Shown piece by piece: positions 38,772 to 47,841 of a stretch of 64,000 bases of DNA. Source of the DNA: Sphingomonas sp. UNC305MFCol5.2 (GTDB lineage Bacteria; Pseudomonadota; Alphaproteobacteria; Sphingomonadales; Sphingomonadaceae); contig NZ_JOOE01000003.1 of assembly GCF_000712135.1 (NCBI RefSeq), forward strand, positions 62,001-126,000, given 5' to 3'. The translations under genes and the position numbers were made by a program. Below the pieces are notes generated by a model, which was not told the DNA's origin, ran no database searches, and worked only from the letters and a program-made list of their open reading frames with translations. How positions within the stretch are numbered: the stretch's first letter is position 1; each line of letters begins with the position of its first letter.

Positions 38772-39863
38772 GTGGAAAGTTTCGTGGCAAGATCGCTGGC
38801 AGTTGTCGCGTTGCTGCTGGCGCAGGGATGCGTCGGCGTGCAGGAGAGAGGCATGGCAACCGGGCCCGCCACACGACCGATCGTCATCGCGCACCGCGGC
38901 GCCAGCGGCGAACGCCCCGAGCACACGCTCCTTTCGTACGAGCTGGCGATCGAGCAGGGCGCCGATTTCATCGAACCCGATCTGGTGCCGACGAAGGACG
39001 GCGTGCTCGTCGCCCGCCACGAGAACGAGATTTCGGGCACCACCGACGTCGCCGCGCATCCCGAATTCGCGGCACGCAAGACGACGAAGACGATCGACGG
39101 CGCACCCGTGACCGGCTGGTTCACCGAGGATTTCACACTCGCCGAACTCAAGACGCTCCGCGCGAAGGAGCGTCTGCCCCAGCTCCGTCCCGGCAACACG
39201 CGCTATGACGGTCAGGCCGAGATCCCGACATTCGACGAGATCATCGCGCTCGCCAAAAAGGCATCGCGCGAGTCCGGCCGCACGATCGGCATCTATCCCG
39301 AAACCAAGCATCCGAGCTATTTCGCGTCGATCGGCTTGCCGCTCGAGGAACGGCTGGTGACGAAACTGCGCGAAGCCGGCTGGGACCGTGCCGACGCGCC
39401 GGTCTTCATCCAGTCGTTCGAAGTCGCCAATCTGAAGAAACTCAAGACGATGACGCGCGTACCGCTCATCCAGCTGATGAGCGCGAGCGGCGCCCCGGCC
39501 GATGGCGCCGAGCCGAGTTATGCGGCGATGGCGACTCCGAAAGGGCTGAAGCACGTTGCCGAATATGCCGCCGGCATCGGCCCCGAGCGGACGATGATCC
39601 TGCCCGCTTCCGGCCCGGCCACCAGCCTCGTCGCCGATGCCCACGCCGCTGGCCTCGAGGTACATCCCTGGACCTTCCGCGCCGAGAATTTCTTCCTGCT
39701 CCCCGCATACCGATCCCCTGGCGGCCCCGCCGAACATGGTCGGCTCGCCGAGGAAATCGTGTATTTCATCGGACTTGGCGTGGACGGATTATTCAGCGAT
39801 TACCCATATATAGCTGTATCAGCGCGTGCGTCGGTTTCCGCTTCGCCCGCCCATCGAAGGTAA
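38772..39863 (+). CDS. Glycerophosphodiester phosphodiesterase (GlpQ-like)
   Basis: A 363-residue GDPD TIM-barrel enzyme that releases glycerol-3-phosphate from phospholipid headgroups. The signal sequence ends in a lipobox (LLLAQGC), so it is probably a periplasmic lipoprotein. Catalytic marks: IAHRGASGERPEHT (general acid/base His) and FIEPDLVPTKDGVLVARHE (metal-binding E, D and second His). GTG 38772 is the apparent start. It is divergent from xdhC; a small lipoprotein gene follows after 5 bases. Confidence 0.9.
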   Translation: MESFVARSLAVVALLLAQGCVGVQERGMATGPATRPIVIAHRGASGERPEHTLLSYELAIEQGADFIEPDLVPTKDGVLVARHENEISGTTDVAAHPEFAARKTTKTIDGAPVTGWFTEDFTLAELKTLRAKERLPQLRPGNTRYDGQAEIPTFDEIIALAKKASRESGRTIGIYPETKHPSYFASIGLPLEERLVTKLREAGWDRADAPVFIQSFEVANLKKLKTMTRVPLIQLMSASGAPADGAEPSYAAMATPKGLKHVAEYAAGIGPERTMILPASGPATSLVADAHAAGLEVHPWTFRAENFFLLPAYRSPGGPAEHGRLAEEIVYFIGLGVDGLFSDYPYIAVSARASVSASPAHRR

Positions 39864-39868
39864 GACCC

Positions 39869-40150
39869 ATGCGCAAGTTGCTCTTTCCGATCATCGCCCT
39901 GCTGCCTCTTCTCTCGGGCGGCTGTGTCGCCAAGACCGCGTGGAACGTCGCCACGCTGCCGGTCAAGGCGGGTAGCCAGGCAGTCGACTGGACCACGACC
40001 AGCCAGGAAGAATCCGACCGCAACTACGGCAAGAAGATGCGCGAGAAGGAAGCCCGGGAAGGCAAGGAGCGCCGCAAGCGCGAGAAGGAATGCCAGAAGA
40101 ACCCCGACGCCTGCCAGTATGACGGCTATCGCGCCTCGGATCCTGACTGA
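39869..40150 (+). CDS. Small hypothetical lipoprotein
   Basis: A 93-residue protein with a clear lipoprotein signal (MRKLLFPIIALLPLLSGGC). The mature part is short and very rich in Lys, Arg and Glu (KKMREKEAREGKERRKRE), predicted helical, with two cysteines near the end. It starts five bases after the GDPD stop and is probably co-expressed. Its last 25 bases overlap the convergent hydrolase gene. Function unknown. Confidence 0.8.
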   Translation: MRKLLFPIIALLPLLSGGCVAKTAWNVATLPVKAGSQAVDWTTTSQEESDRNYGKKMREKEAREGKERRKREKECQKNPDACQYDGYRASDPD

Positions 40151-40872
40151 CCGCCGAGCACCTGCGCCACCGCGCGCAGCACGTCGGGCTTCATCTGCAC
40201 CCATAAGTGACTGCTGCTGACTTCGATCGCACGTCCCTCCGAACCCTCGGGCTCGCGGCAGATCAGTCCGTTCACCAGTCCGTCGCTATGGCTCCAGATC
40301 GCAGTCGCGGGCACCGGCAACGGCTGCGCCGCCTCCTCCAGCCGCGCGTTCAGCGCCGGGTCGTCGATCTTCTCGCCGGTCAGCCATTCGAACGGACGCC
40401 AGACATTGGTGCAGGTCGGCGGCCCGGCGAAAGGCGAGCTGATCGTGATCACTTCGCGCACCAGCTCAGGGTGCCGATGCGCCGCGACGCGCGCCATGAT
40501 CCCGCCGAGCGATATGCCGACCAGCGTGATCTTGTCGCCGGTCTCCGCATGCAGCGCGGCGATCCGCTCCATCAGCCGCTCGCCCTCGGGCCCGATCGCA
40601 CGCACGCCGAGGTTGCGGCCGAGATCCCAGCCTTCGGCGCGATAGCCGAGCCGGTTGAGATAGCGCCGCATCACGAAGGTCGAGCGATCCGAATTGGTCA
40701 GCCCGGGCAGCAATATCACCGGGCGGCCATCGCCGGGAGGCACCTCCTCCAGCGTCTTCCATTCGCGGATCAGCCTGCCCAGCCCCCATGCCGCGCGCGG
40801 CGCTTCGGAAAGCAGTGCCAATGCCGGCGGCGGAACGGTATTCGAACTCGGTATCGCCAGCTTCAAAGCCAT
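40126..40872 (-). CDS. Alpha/beta hydrolase
   Basis: A 248-residue alpha/beta-hydrolase. The oxyanion-side strand is PVILLPGLTNSDRSTF, the nucleophile elbow GISLGGIMA with Ser, an acid likely in the IWSHSDGLVNG segment, and the terminal His in SSSHLWVQMKPDV. It resembles lipase/PGAP1-type esterases acting on hydrophobic esters; substrate unknown. ATG 40872 lies within the 3' end of the DUF2459 gene, so the two are coupled. Its own 3' end overlaps a convergent lipoprotein gene. Confidence 0.85.
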   Translation of the reverse strand: MALKLAIPSSNTVPPPALALLSEAPRAAWGLGRLIREWKTLEEVPPGDGRPVILLPGLTNSDRSTFVMRRYLNRLGYRAEGWDLGRNLGVRAIGPEGERLMERIAALHAETGDKITLVGISLGGIMARVAAHRHPELVREVITISSPFAGPPTCTNVWRPFEWLTGEKIDDPALNARLEEAAQPLPVPATAIWSHSDGLVNGLICREPEGSEGRAIEVSSSHLWVQMKPDVLRAVAQVLGGQSGSEAR

Positions 40873-41519
40873 TGCATCACTCCAAAGGCGAAGGGCGTCC
40901 ATGCCCCCATCCGCACACCGGCGGTACGCAGGCCGCCCGCGCTCCATTCATTACAGGTCCTCAACGCACTGTAGCCGCCACGGGCTGCATAGAAAGCGTC
41001 ATGCCCGCCATAGCCACGTACCGGGGATCCCGCCGCGAAAGTGCCGCGTATATGGGCGACGAGCCGAGCATATTCCTCCGCCCGCAACACCAGCCGCCGG
41101 ATCTTCGCGCCCGGCCGCGGCTCGGGCACCGCCGAGGCATGCACCACCGTGGGCCCCATGCCCGCCAGCGCCAGCGCGACACGGAGCGGATTCAGGTCCC
41201 ACCAGGTCGGCGTGTTGAGATAGAAATCGCGATCGCCCCAGCCGAACATCAGCATCGGCTGCGCGGCCTGCGCCGGATCGGCGAAATGCTCTGGACGTAC
41301 GAGATCGGCAAAGTCCCGCGCCGGGAGCACCAGATCGGTATGTATGCCATTGTCGGCGACATAGATCGTCACGCCCTGCGTCGGCGGCTTCCAGTCGCGA
41401 TTGGCGGGGATGGCGCTTCCCACCAGTCCCGCGGCGAGGTAGCATAGGATCACCGCGCCCAAAGCGAACAACACCCTCCGAGTCCAGCGCGCCGCCCGTA
41501 CGAGGCCATTTCGTATCAT
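40863..41519 (-). CDS. TIGR02117/DUF2459 family membrane-anchored protein
   Basis: A 218-residue protein of the DUF2459 (TIGR02117, 'urease-associated') family. One N-terminal transmembrane helix (about 14-34, VLFALGAVILCYLAAGLVGS), then an extracytoplasmic domain with the conserved VADNGIHTDLVLPA, FGWGDRDFYLNTPTWWDL and TCNEWSAGGLRTAG, whose Cys and His suggest an NlpC/papain-like arrangement. No urease genes are present. Start is 25 bases from the divergent phhA start. Confidence 0.85.
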   Translation of the reverse strand: MIRNGLVRAARWTRRVLFALGAVILCYLAAGLVGSAIPANRDWKPPTQGVTIYVADNGIHTDLVLPARDFADLVRPEHFADPAQAAQPMLMFGWGDRDFYLNTPTWWDLNPLRVALALAGMGPTVVHASAVPEPRPGAKIRRLVLRAEEYARLVAHIRGTFAAGSPVRGYGGHDAFYAARGGYSALRTCNEWSAGGLRTAGVRMGAWTPFAFGVMQWL

Positions 41520-41544
41520 TTGTAACAATGCTAGACCGGTTCCG

Positions 41545-42411
41545 ATGACAAAGGACACCCACGTGCTGGAGCGCCCCCCCGAAGGCGCCGCGTCCGACTG
41601 GACGATACCGCAGAACTGGCAGGCGTACACTGCCGAGGAACACGCGACCTGGGACACGCTGTTCGAGCGCCAGGCCAAGCTTCTTCCCGGCCGTGCGTCG
41701 CAGGCATATCTCAGGGGACTCGACGCGCTGCGCCTTTCGGAATCGGGCATTCCCAATTTCGAGGAATTGTCCGAGCGACTGATGAAGCTCACGGGCTGGC
41801 AGGTCGTCGCAGTGCCGGGTCTCGTCCCTGATGAAGTGTTCTTCGATCACATGGCCAATCGCCGCTTCGTCGCCGGCAACTTCATCCGCCGCCCCGATCA
41901 GCTCGATTATCTTCAGGAGCCCGACGTCTTCCACGACGTGTTCGGCCATGTGCCGATGCTCGCCGACCCGGTCTTCGCCGATTATCTCGCGGCCTATGGT
42001 CGCGGCGGCGTCCGGGCGATGGAGCTAGGCGCGCTCAAGCAACTCGGCCGGCTTTATTGGTACACGGTCGAGTTCGGGCTGGTGCAGGAGGCCGAGGGGC
42101 TGCGCATCTATGGCGCGGGAATCGTCTCGAGCTCGGCCGAGAGCCGCTTCGCTCTCGACGATCCGAGCCCCAATCGCATCGGCTTCGATCTTCGCCGGGT
42201 GATGCGCACCGACTATCGGATCGACGATTTCCAGCAGAATTATTTCGTCATCCCCAGCTTCGACGAACTGCTGCGCGTCACTATCGAGACCGACTTTGCC
42301 CCGCTCTACGAAGAGATATTGCCGCTACCCGACATCCCCATCGCCGAGATCCTGCCGGAAGACGAGGTGATCACGCGCGGCACGCAGGAATATGCGCGCG
42401 CCAAGGGCTAA
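41545..42411 (+). CDS. phhA: Phenylalanine 4-monooxygenase PhhA
   Basis: Tetrahydropterin-dependent enzyme that converts phenylalanine to tyrosine. The 288-residue bacterial-type catalytic domain has the iron ligands His130 and His135 (in EPDVFHDVFGHVPML) and Glu176 (in WYTVEFGL). Length and order are normal. The usual partner, pterin-4a-carbinolamine dehydratase (phhB), is not next to it. Cofactor recycling must be encoded elsewhere. Secure identification. Confidence 0.96.
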   Translation: MTKDTHVLERPPEGAASDWTIPQNWQAYTAEEHATWDTLFERQAKLLPGRASQAYLRGLDALRLSESGIPNFEELSERLMKLTGWQVVAVPGLVPDEVFFDHMANRRFVAGNFIRRPDQLDYLQEPDVFHDVFGHVPMLADPVFADYLAAYGRGGVRAMELGALKQLGRLYWYTVEFGLVQEAEGLRIYGAGIVSSSAESRFALDDPSPNRIGFDLRRVMRTDYRIDDFQQNYFVIPSFDELLRVTIETDFAPLYEEILPLPDIPIAEILPEDEVITRGTQEYARAKG

Positions 42412-42424
42412 TTCCAGCTTCCTG

Positions 42425-42448
42425 GTGCTCCGACAAAGGCCGGAGCAC
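42425..42448. terminator. Palindrome between phhA and prmA
   Basis: GTGCTCCG-ACAAAGGC-CGGAGCAC forms an 8-bp stem between the convergent stops of phhA and prmA. It resembles a single arm of the paired repeats (GTGCTCCT... family at 62 kb) and may act as a bidirectional terminator. Confidence 0.55.
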
Positions 42449-42453
42449 AGAGG

Positions 42454-43398
42454 TCAAATATCGAGCGCCCAGCCGTCGCGGCCCTTGGGGTCGGGCGGTG
42501 AAGCGGGAACATAGCGCACCTCGCCGGCGGTCAGCCGCAGGATCGTCCAGTCGCCGCGGCGGTCGACTTCCTCCAGTGTGCAGCCGCACGCCGCAAAGGC
42601 GGCCACCACCTGCTCGCGCTGCGTCTCGAGCAGCCCCGCGAGCACGATCGTCGCGCGCGCATCGGCGATCGCGGCGAGTTCGGGCGCCATCGATACCAAG
42701 GGCCCGGCGAGGATGTTGGCTATCACCAGATCGTACGGCGCGAGCGCAATGATCGCGTCGCTGAGCGCGCCATCGGCGACGATCAGTTCCAGTCCCTCGA
42801 TATGGTTGTCGACGGCGTTGATACGCGTGACGTCGATCGCGGCGGGATCGATGTCGGTCGCGACGATCTTGGCGTCGGGCCAGAGGTGCGCGGCCGCGAA
42901 GGCCAGCAGGCCGGTGCCGGTGCCCACGTCGATGACGCTGGCGAAGTCACGGTCCGCCATCGCGTCGAGCATCCTGAGGCACCCCGACGTGGTGGCATGA
43001 TGCCCGGTCCCGAACGCCCGTCCCGCATCGATCAGGAATGCGCGACCGCCCTCCGGCGCCTCGACCGGATGCGCGCTGGTATGGACGACGAACCGACCCT
43101 CGTGGATCGGCTCCAGCCCTTCCTGGCTCATCGCCACCCAATCCTCGGCGGTGAGCGCCTCGATCACCGGCGCGACACCCGCCGCGCTCGGCGCCAGCGC
43201 GCGCAGCGCGTCGAGCATCGCCGCGTCGGGCTCGTTCTCCATATAGGCATCGAGCCGCCAGCGCTCGACATCGTCCTCCACTTCTTCCGTGGTCATCAAC
43301 ACCGCATCGAGAGCGAACTCGCCGGCGTCGATCGCCTCGGCTTCCGCGCGGGTGCACGGCAGCGTCACCTTCCAGCTGTCGACCGATTCAACGGACAT
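42454..43398 (-). CDS. prmA: Ribosomal protein L11 methyltransferase PrmA
   Basis: Trimethylates ribosomal protein L11. The 314-residue protein has an N-terminal substrate-recognition domain (to about 90) and a class I SAM domain with AFGTGHHATTSGCLRML, VIDVGTGTGLLAFAAAHL and the NILAGPL active-site motif (an NxxxxP variant). ATG 43398 after GGAG is chosen; ATG 43410 is also in frame. It overlaps the SDR gene upstream by 11 bases. Confidence 0.93.
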   Translation of the reverse strand: MSVESVDSWKVTLPCTRAEAEAIDAGEFALDAVLMTTEEVEDDVERWRLDAYMENEPDAAMLDALRALAPSAAGVAPVIEALTAEDWVAMSQEGLEPIHEGRFVVHTSAHPVEAPEGGRAFLIDAGRAFGTGHHATTSGCLRMLDAMADRDFASVIDVGTGTGLLAFAAAHLWPDAKIVATDIDPAAIDVTRINAVDNHIEGLELIVADGALSDAIIALAPYDLVIANILAGPLVSMAPELAAIADARATIVLAGLLETQREQVVAAFAACGCTLEEVDRRGDWTILRLTAGEVRYVPASPPDPKGRDGWALDI

Positions 43399-44086
43399 AG
43401 CTGGCTCCATTGATGTCGAGAACCGCGCCGGTCATCGAGGGCGGCGCCTCGAGCGCACAGAAACGGGCGAGCTTCGCGACCTCTTCAGGATCGGCAACGC
43501 GGCCGAGCGGGATGTCGGCGAGCAATTTGTCGCCGCCGCGGCTCGCCAGATAGTCCTCGGCCATGCCGGTCATGGTAAAGCCCGGGCAGATCGCGAAGGC
43601 GAGGATGCCCTGGCTCGCATAGCCCCGCGCGATGCTCTTGGTCATGCCGACCATGCCCGCCTTGGACGCGGCATAGTGCCAGTGCGCCGGGCTATCGCCG
43701 CGATACGCGGCCCGGCTGGCGATATTGACGATGCGTCCCGGCAGGCCCTCCGCCTGCCAGTGACGCACCGCGAGGCGGCACAATTCGGCCGAGGCAGTGA
43801 GATTGACGCGCATCGTCCGCTCCCAGCCCGCGACCCAATCGTCATGGTCGAGTTCGAGCGGAGTGGCTTCGAAGATCCCGGCATTGTTGATCAGCACGTC
43901 GATCCGCCCATCGAGCGCATCGAGCGACTTTCGCCACAGAGCCTGCGGCGCGGCGGGATCGTTGAAGTCGGCGGACATGCCGCCGCGCCTGCTCTGGCCG
44001 ACGAGGCGCGTTCCCTCGCCCGAAAGCGACTGCGCGATGGCCGCGCCTATTCCGCGGCTCGCGCCGGTAAGTAGGATATGGGTCAT
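43388..44086 (-). CDS. SDR-family oxidoreductase
   Basis: A 232-residue classical short-chain dehydrogenase: cofactor loop LLTGASRGIGAAIA, NNAG motif, Ser in NIASRAAYRG and catalytic YAASKAG. After the cofactor loop, SRRGGMSADF suggests NADP(H) preference. Substrate unknown. It overlaps prmA and is probably co-transcribed with it. Confidence 0.9.
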   Translation of the reverse strand: MTHILLTGASRGIGAAIAQSLSGEGTRLVGQSRRGGMSADFNDPAAPQALWRKSLDALDGRIDVLINNAGIFEATPLELDHDDWVAGWERTMRVNLTASAELCRLAVRHWQAEGLPGRIVNIASRAAYRGDSPAHWHYAASKAGMVGMTKSIARGYASQGILAFAICPGFTMTGMAEDYLASRGGDKLLADIPLGRVADPEEVAKLARFCALEAPPSMTGAVLDINGASYVR

Positions 44087-44125
44087 GGCCTCCGCCCTAG
44101 CCCGAAGGCCGGGGCGGCGCCAATA

Positions 44126-45493
44126 TTAGGCGGCGACCGAGCTGGAGAAGGTCTCGGCGGCGGCGCGGAGCTCGTTGAGGCGGTCGTCCACTTCGGCGAC
44201 ATCGTGCTGGAGCGTGTCGATCTCGCTGGTCACGGTCTTGGTGTCCTCGCGGATCGCACCGATCGTCGCCGACATCGAATCGGCGGCGAGAGCGGTCTCG
44301 TCGACCGCGGCGGTGATCGCGGTCACGGTCTGCGCCTGGACTTCCATCGCGGTGCGGATGCGATTGGCGCTCTCCTGCACTTCGTTGACCGTCGAGCGGA
44401 TCGACGCGTTGGTTTCCACGGTCGACCTGGTCGCCGACTGGATCGACGCGATCTTGGCGGCGATGTCGTCGGTGGCGCGCGCCGTCTGGCTGGCGAGGCT
44501 CTTCACTTCCTGCGCGACGACCGCAAAGCCGCGGCCGGCGTCACCGGCACGCGCGGCTTCGATCGTGGCGTTGAGCGCGAGCAGATTGGTCTGCCCGGCA
44601 ATGTCACGGATCAGCCCGAGGATTGATTCGATCGACTTGGCGTGGTCGGAGAGCGTCTCGGACATGCCGACGGCGGCACCCGCCTGGCCCGAAGCGCGGG
44701 TGGCGATATCGGCCGCCGACTCGACTTCGACGCGCGCATCCTCGATCGCACGGATCAGGCCTGCGGCGGTCTGCGCCGCCTCGCGCATCGCCACGGCCGA
44801 CTGCTCGGCCGCGGCCGCGACTTCGCTCGCCTTGCCCAGCATGCCGCGCGCCGAGCTCGACGCGCCCTGCGCCTGAATGCGGATGCGGTTGCCGAGCGCA
44901 GTGGCCCCTTCGATCGATTCGCTGATGCTGGCACGGAAGCGTGCCGAACTGTCGCGCCGCTCCTCGCTGACCTGGGCGGCATCGGTCGCGCCGAGATGAC
45001 CGGCCATCAGATCGGCCTCGGCCATCGCCAGCCGCTGGACCACGTCGCAGAAGCGGCCGAGCCGATCGGCATCGGTGACCTTGTCGCGCAGCACGGCCAT
45101 GGTCGCGCTGTGCGCATAAGCGAAGGATGCCAGCACGGCCGGAAGCGGCACGCCGCCCTGATAGGTTTGCGCGGCATAGCCGCACGCCATTTCGACCCAT
45201 TCCTCGGTGAAGGGGTTGCCGAACTTCAACCGGGCGTAACGGGCGCCGAGCTGGACCTGCTCCTCGAAGGCGCGCGGCTCCTCGAAGACGCTGCGCATCG
45301 GCGCGCTGGCCGGCATTTCGAGGAAATGCTTCCAGAATGCGCGCGCGACATCTTCGTGATGCCCCTCGAGCAGTTCGCTGATCTCGGCACAGGCCGGCAG
45401 CACCGCCCCGTCCCAGTCATAGACCTGCCGATGCTCCTCGACCGAGCGGGTTCCCCCGCTCCAGCGTCCCGGTTCGCGCCGTCCCACCATCAT
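44126..45493 (-). CDS. Soluble methyl-accepting chemotaxis protein with globin-like sensor
   Basis: A 455-residue cytoplasmic receptor without transmembrane segments. Residues about 20-180 look like the globin-like sensor of globin-coupled receptors (helical, [28 protein letters not shown] in two parts); the expected proximal His of the F helix is not where it should be ([19 protein letters not shown]). The C-terminal MCP signalling domain has the tip [20 protein letters not shown]. The second chemoreceptor gene lies immediately upstream (8-base gap) and shares nearly all of this signalling domain. No che genes are nearby. Confidence 0.85.
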   Translation of the reverse strand: MMVGRREPGRWSGGTRSVEEHRQVYDWDGAVLPACAEISELLEGHHEDVARAFWKHFLEMPASAPMRSVFEEPRAFEEQVQLGARYARLKFGNPFTEEWVEMACGYAAQTYQGGVPLPAVLASFAYAHSATMAVLRDKVTDADRLGRFCDVVQRLAMAEADLMAGHLGATDAAQVSEERRDSSARFRASISESIEGATALGNRIRIQAQGASSSARGMLGKASEVAAAAEQSAVAMREAAQTAAGLIRAIEDARVEVESAADIATRASGQAGAAVGMSETLSDHAKSIESILGLIRDIAGQTNLLALNATIEAARAGDAGRGFAVVAQEVKSLASQTARATDDIAAKIASIQSATRSTVETNASIRSTVNEVQESANRIRTAMEVQAQTVTAITAAVDETALAADSMSATIGAIREDTKTVTSEIDTLQHDVAEVDDRLNELRAAAETFSSSVAA

Positions 45494-45501
45494 CTTCTCT
45501 C

Positions 45502-46869
45502 CTATGCCGCGACTTTCGATACGAAGTCGCTGGCACTGCCCTTCAGGCTGCCGAGCTGGCTATCGAGGGCGGCGAAGCCCTGACCCACCCGGTCGATTTC
45601 GGAAGCCACAGCTTCGGTATCCTCGCGGATCGCGCCGATCGTCGCCGACATCGAATCGGCAGCGAGCGCGGTCTCGTCGACCGCGGCGGTGATCGCCGTC
45701 ACGGTCTGCGCCTGGACCTCCATCGCGGTGCGGATGCGGTTGGCGCTTTCCTGCACTTCGCTCACTGTCTCGCGGATCGAGGCGTTGGTCTCGACCGTGC
45801 TGCGAGTCGCCGACTGGATCGACGCGATCTTGGCGGCGATGTCGTCCGTGGCGCGCGCCGTCTGGTTGGCGAGGCTCTTCACTTCCTGCGCCACCACCGC
45901 GAAGCCACGTCCGGCATCGCCGGCACGCGCGGCTTCGATCGTCGCATTCAATGCGAGCAGATTGGTCTGCCCGGCAATGTCGCGGATCAGGCCGAGGATC
46001 GATTCGATCGACTTGGCGTGATCGGAGAGCATTTCGGACATGCCGACCGCGGCACCCGCCTGGCTCGAAGCCCGTGTCGCGATGTCCGCGGCGGCCTCGA
46101 CTTCCATACGGGCGTCCTCGATCGCACGGATCAGGCCTGCGGCGGTCTGCGCCGCCTCGCGCATCGCCACTGCCGATTGCTCGGCCGCGGCGGCGACTTC
46201 GCTTGCCTTGCCCAGCATGCCGCGCGCCGATGCCGACGTATGCACGGCCTGAACCCGAAGCTGATCGCCCTCACGCGAAGCATGCTCGACGGTCATGCCG
46301 ATCGAGTCGCGGAATTCGGCGGCGAGCCGGTCGCGTGCCCGCTGCGAGCTGTGCTCGCGATACATGTTGTAGATCTCGACGGTGATGTCGCCCTCGAGCG
46401 CGGAAAGCCGCATCAGCGTATCGATCAACGCGGCGAGCCGGCTATTGTCCGCGCCGAGACGGCGCATCAGCACCTGCAGTGCAGCGCGATCGCTGGCGCT
46501 GATCATCGACAGCAAGGCCATCGGCGGCACATCGGCGTCATAAGCCGCGGCAACCGAGCGCTCGATCGATTCGACCCAGGCACTGCCCTGCAGATCGAGG
46601 AAACGGTTCTTGAGGAAGACCACGCCGACGTCGATCATCTTGGCGGTGTCGTCGGTCGCCCAGCTGCGCTCGTCCGCGAAGCAATGGAGCCATTGCTGCC
46701 AATAGGCTTCGGACACCGAATGGATTTCGGGCTCCAGCGTTTCCCACGCTTCGCGGCTCGAACGTGCGAGCGATCCCTCGACGTCGAACACGCGCAGGCG
46801 TGCGCGAATGTCGATCCTGGCGCTCATCGTGCCGGGTGCCGGCAGGTCCTTGGTCGATGCCACAGTCAC
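45502..46869 (-). CDS. Second soluble methyl-accepting chemotaxis protein
   Basis: A 455-residue cytoplasmic receptor. The N-terminal ~200 residues ([20 protein letters not shown] ... [18 protein letters not shown]) are helical, globin-fold-like, but unlike the sensor of the neighbouring receptor and again lack an obvious heme His ([17 protein letters not shown]). From about residue 215 the signalling domain matches the neighbour with roughly ten differences in 200 residues. GTG 46869 follows AAGGGGA; an ATG 42 bases downstream is possible. Likely a tandem duplication with sensor divergence. Confidence 0.85.
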   Translation of the reverse strand: MTVASTKDLPAPGTMSARIDIRARLRVFDVEGSLARSSREAWETLEPEIHSVSEAYWQQWLHCFADERSWATDDTAKMIDVGVVFLKNRFLDLQGSAWVESIERSVAAAYDADVPPMALLSMISASDRAALQVLMRRLGADNSRLAALIDTLMRLSALEGDITVEIYNMYREHSSQRARDRLAAEFRDSIGMTVEHASREGDQLRVQAVHTSASARGMLGKASEVAAAAEQSAVAMREAAQTAAGLIRAIEDARMEVEAAADIATRASSQAGAAVGMSEMLSDHAKSIESILGLIRDIAGQTNLLALNATIEAARAGDAGRGFAVVAQEVKSLANQTARATDDIAAKIASIQSATRSTVETNASIRETVSEVQESANRIRTAMEVQAQTVTAITAAVDETALAADSMSATIGAIREDTEAVASEIDRVGQGFAALDSQLGSLKGSASDFVSKVAA

Positions 46870-47030
46870 AGGGTCCCCTTGCGTGGCCGCGAGGAACTGG
46901 CGGCCATTCGCACCGGCTATGGCGCAAGATTGGTTAAAGGGGGGTTAGGACCCGCCTCGGGTTCGCGCATCCGGCTTGCATCCGTTGCACTGCGTACTAA
47001 GGAAGCGGCGTCGACCCGAAAGGAATGCTC

Positions 47031-47453
47031 TTGGCCAACGTCCGCAACCCCGCGCGACCGCTCTCGCCGCATCTATCGATCTGGAAATGGGGGCCGTCCA
47101 TGGCGGTTTCGATCGTCCATCGCGTCACCGGCTCCGGCATGGCGACCGTGGGGACGATCCTGCTCGTCTGGTGGCTGAGTGCAATGGCTTCGGGAGCAGC
47201 GGCCTATGCCGCGTTCCTCGACCTGTTCACGGTCAGCTCGGGCAAGCTCAACGTGGCTGGCTATGTCGTCGGCATCGGGCTGACCCTGAGCTTCTTCCAG
47301 CACATGGCGTCGGGCGTGCGACACCTGTTCCTCGATGCCGGCGCGAATTTCGAGCTCGGCGCCAACAAGCGTTCGGCGCTGGCGACCTTCGCCTTCGCGA
47401 TCGTCGCCACTGGCATTTTCTGGGTGGTCCTGCTGGAGAAGAGCAATGGGTGA
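47031..47453 (+). CDS. sdhC: Succinate dehydrogenase cytochrome b556 subunit SdhC
   Basis: Membrane anchor of complex II, three transmembrane helices, about 140 residues. Conserved RPLSPHLSIWKW, SIVHRVTGSGM (quinone-site Ser and Arg) and the heme-ligand His in FFQHMASGVRHLFLD. TTG 47031 is preferred: AAAGGA is six bases upstream, while ATG 47025 touches the ribosome binding site. First gene of sdhCDA. Confidence 0.95.
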   Translation: MANVRNPARPLSPHLSIWKWGPSMAVSIVHRVTGSGMATVGTILLVWWLSAMASGAAAYAAFLDLFTVSSGKLNVAGYVVGIGLTLSFFQHMASGVRHLFLDAGANFELGANKRSALATFAFAIVATGIFWVVLLEKSNG

Positions 47454-47841
47454 CGGCACCGAAATCGGCCGCGTCCGCGGGCTGGGTTCCGCGCATGAGG
47501 GCGCCGACGCGTGGTGGCATCACAAGATCAGCGCGGGATCGAATCTGGTCCTGGTCCTGTGGTTCCTGATCTCGCTCGCCTTGTTGCCGGCTTATGATTA
47601 CGCGACGATCACCGGTTGGCTCGCCCAGCCCCTGGCCGCAGTGCCGCTGATCCTGCTCGTCGTCAGCGTCTTCTATCATTTCCATCACGGCCTCACCGTG
47701 GTGATCGAGGATTATCAGCACGATCACACCCGCTTCGTGCTGCTGGTCCTGCTGAAATATTTCACCATCGCCACCGCCACGCTCGCGATCTTCTCGATCC
47801 TCAAGGTCGCCTTCACTGCCACTGCCGGAGCCGCGCTCTGA
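47446..47841 (+). CDS. sdhD: Succinate dehydrogenase membrane anchor SdhD
   Basis: A 131-residue partner of SdhC with three hydrophobic helices. [16 protein letters not shown] and the heme/quinone-site stretch [18 protein letters not shown] are typical of alphaproteobacterial SdhD. It overlaps sdhC by 8 bases and shares its last base with the sdhA start, so sdhCDA are translated in series. Confidence 0.94.
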   Translation: MGDGTEIGRVRGLGSAHEGADAWWHHKISAGSNLVLVLWFLISLALLPAYDYATITGWLAQPLAAVPLILLVVSVFYHFHHGLTVVIEDYQHDHTRFVLLVLLKYFTIATATLAIFSILKVAFTATAGAAL

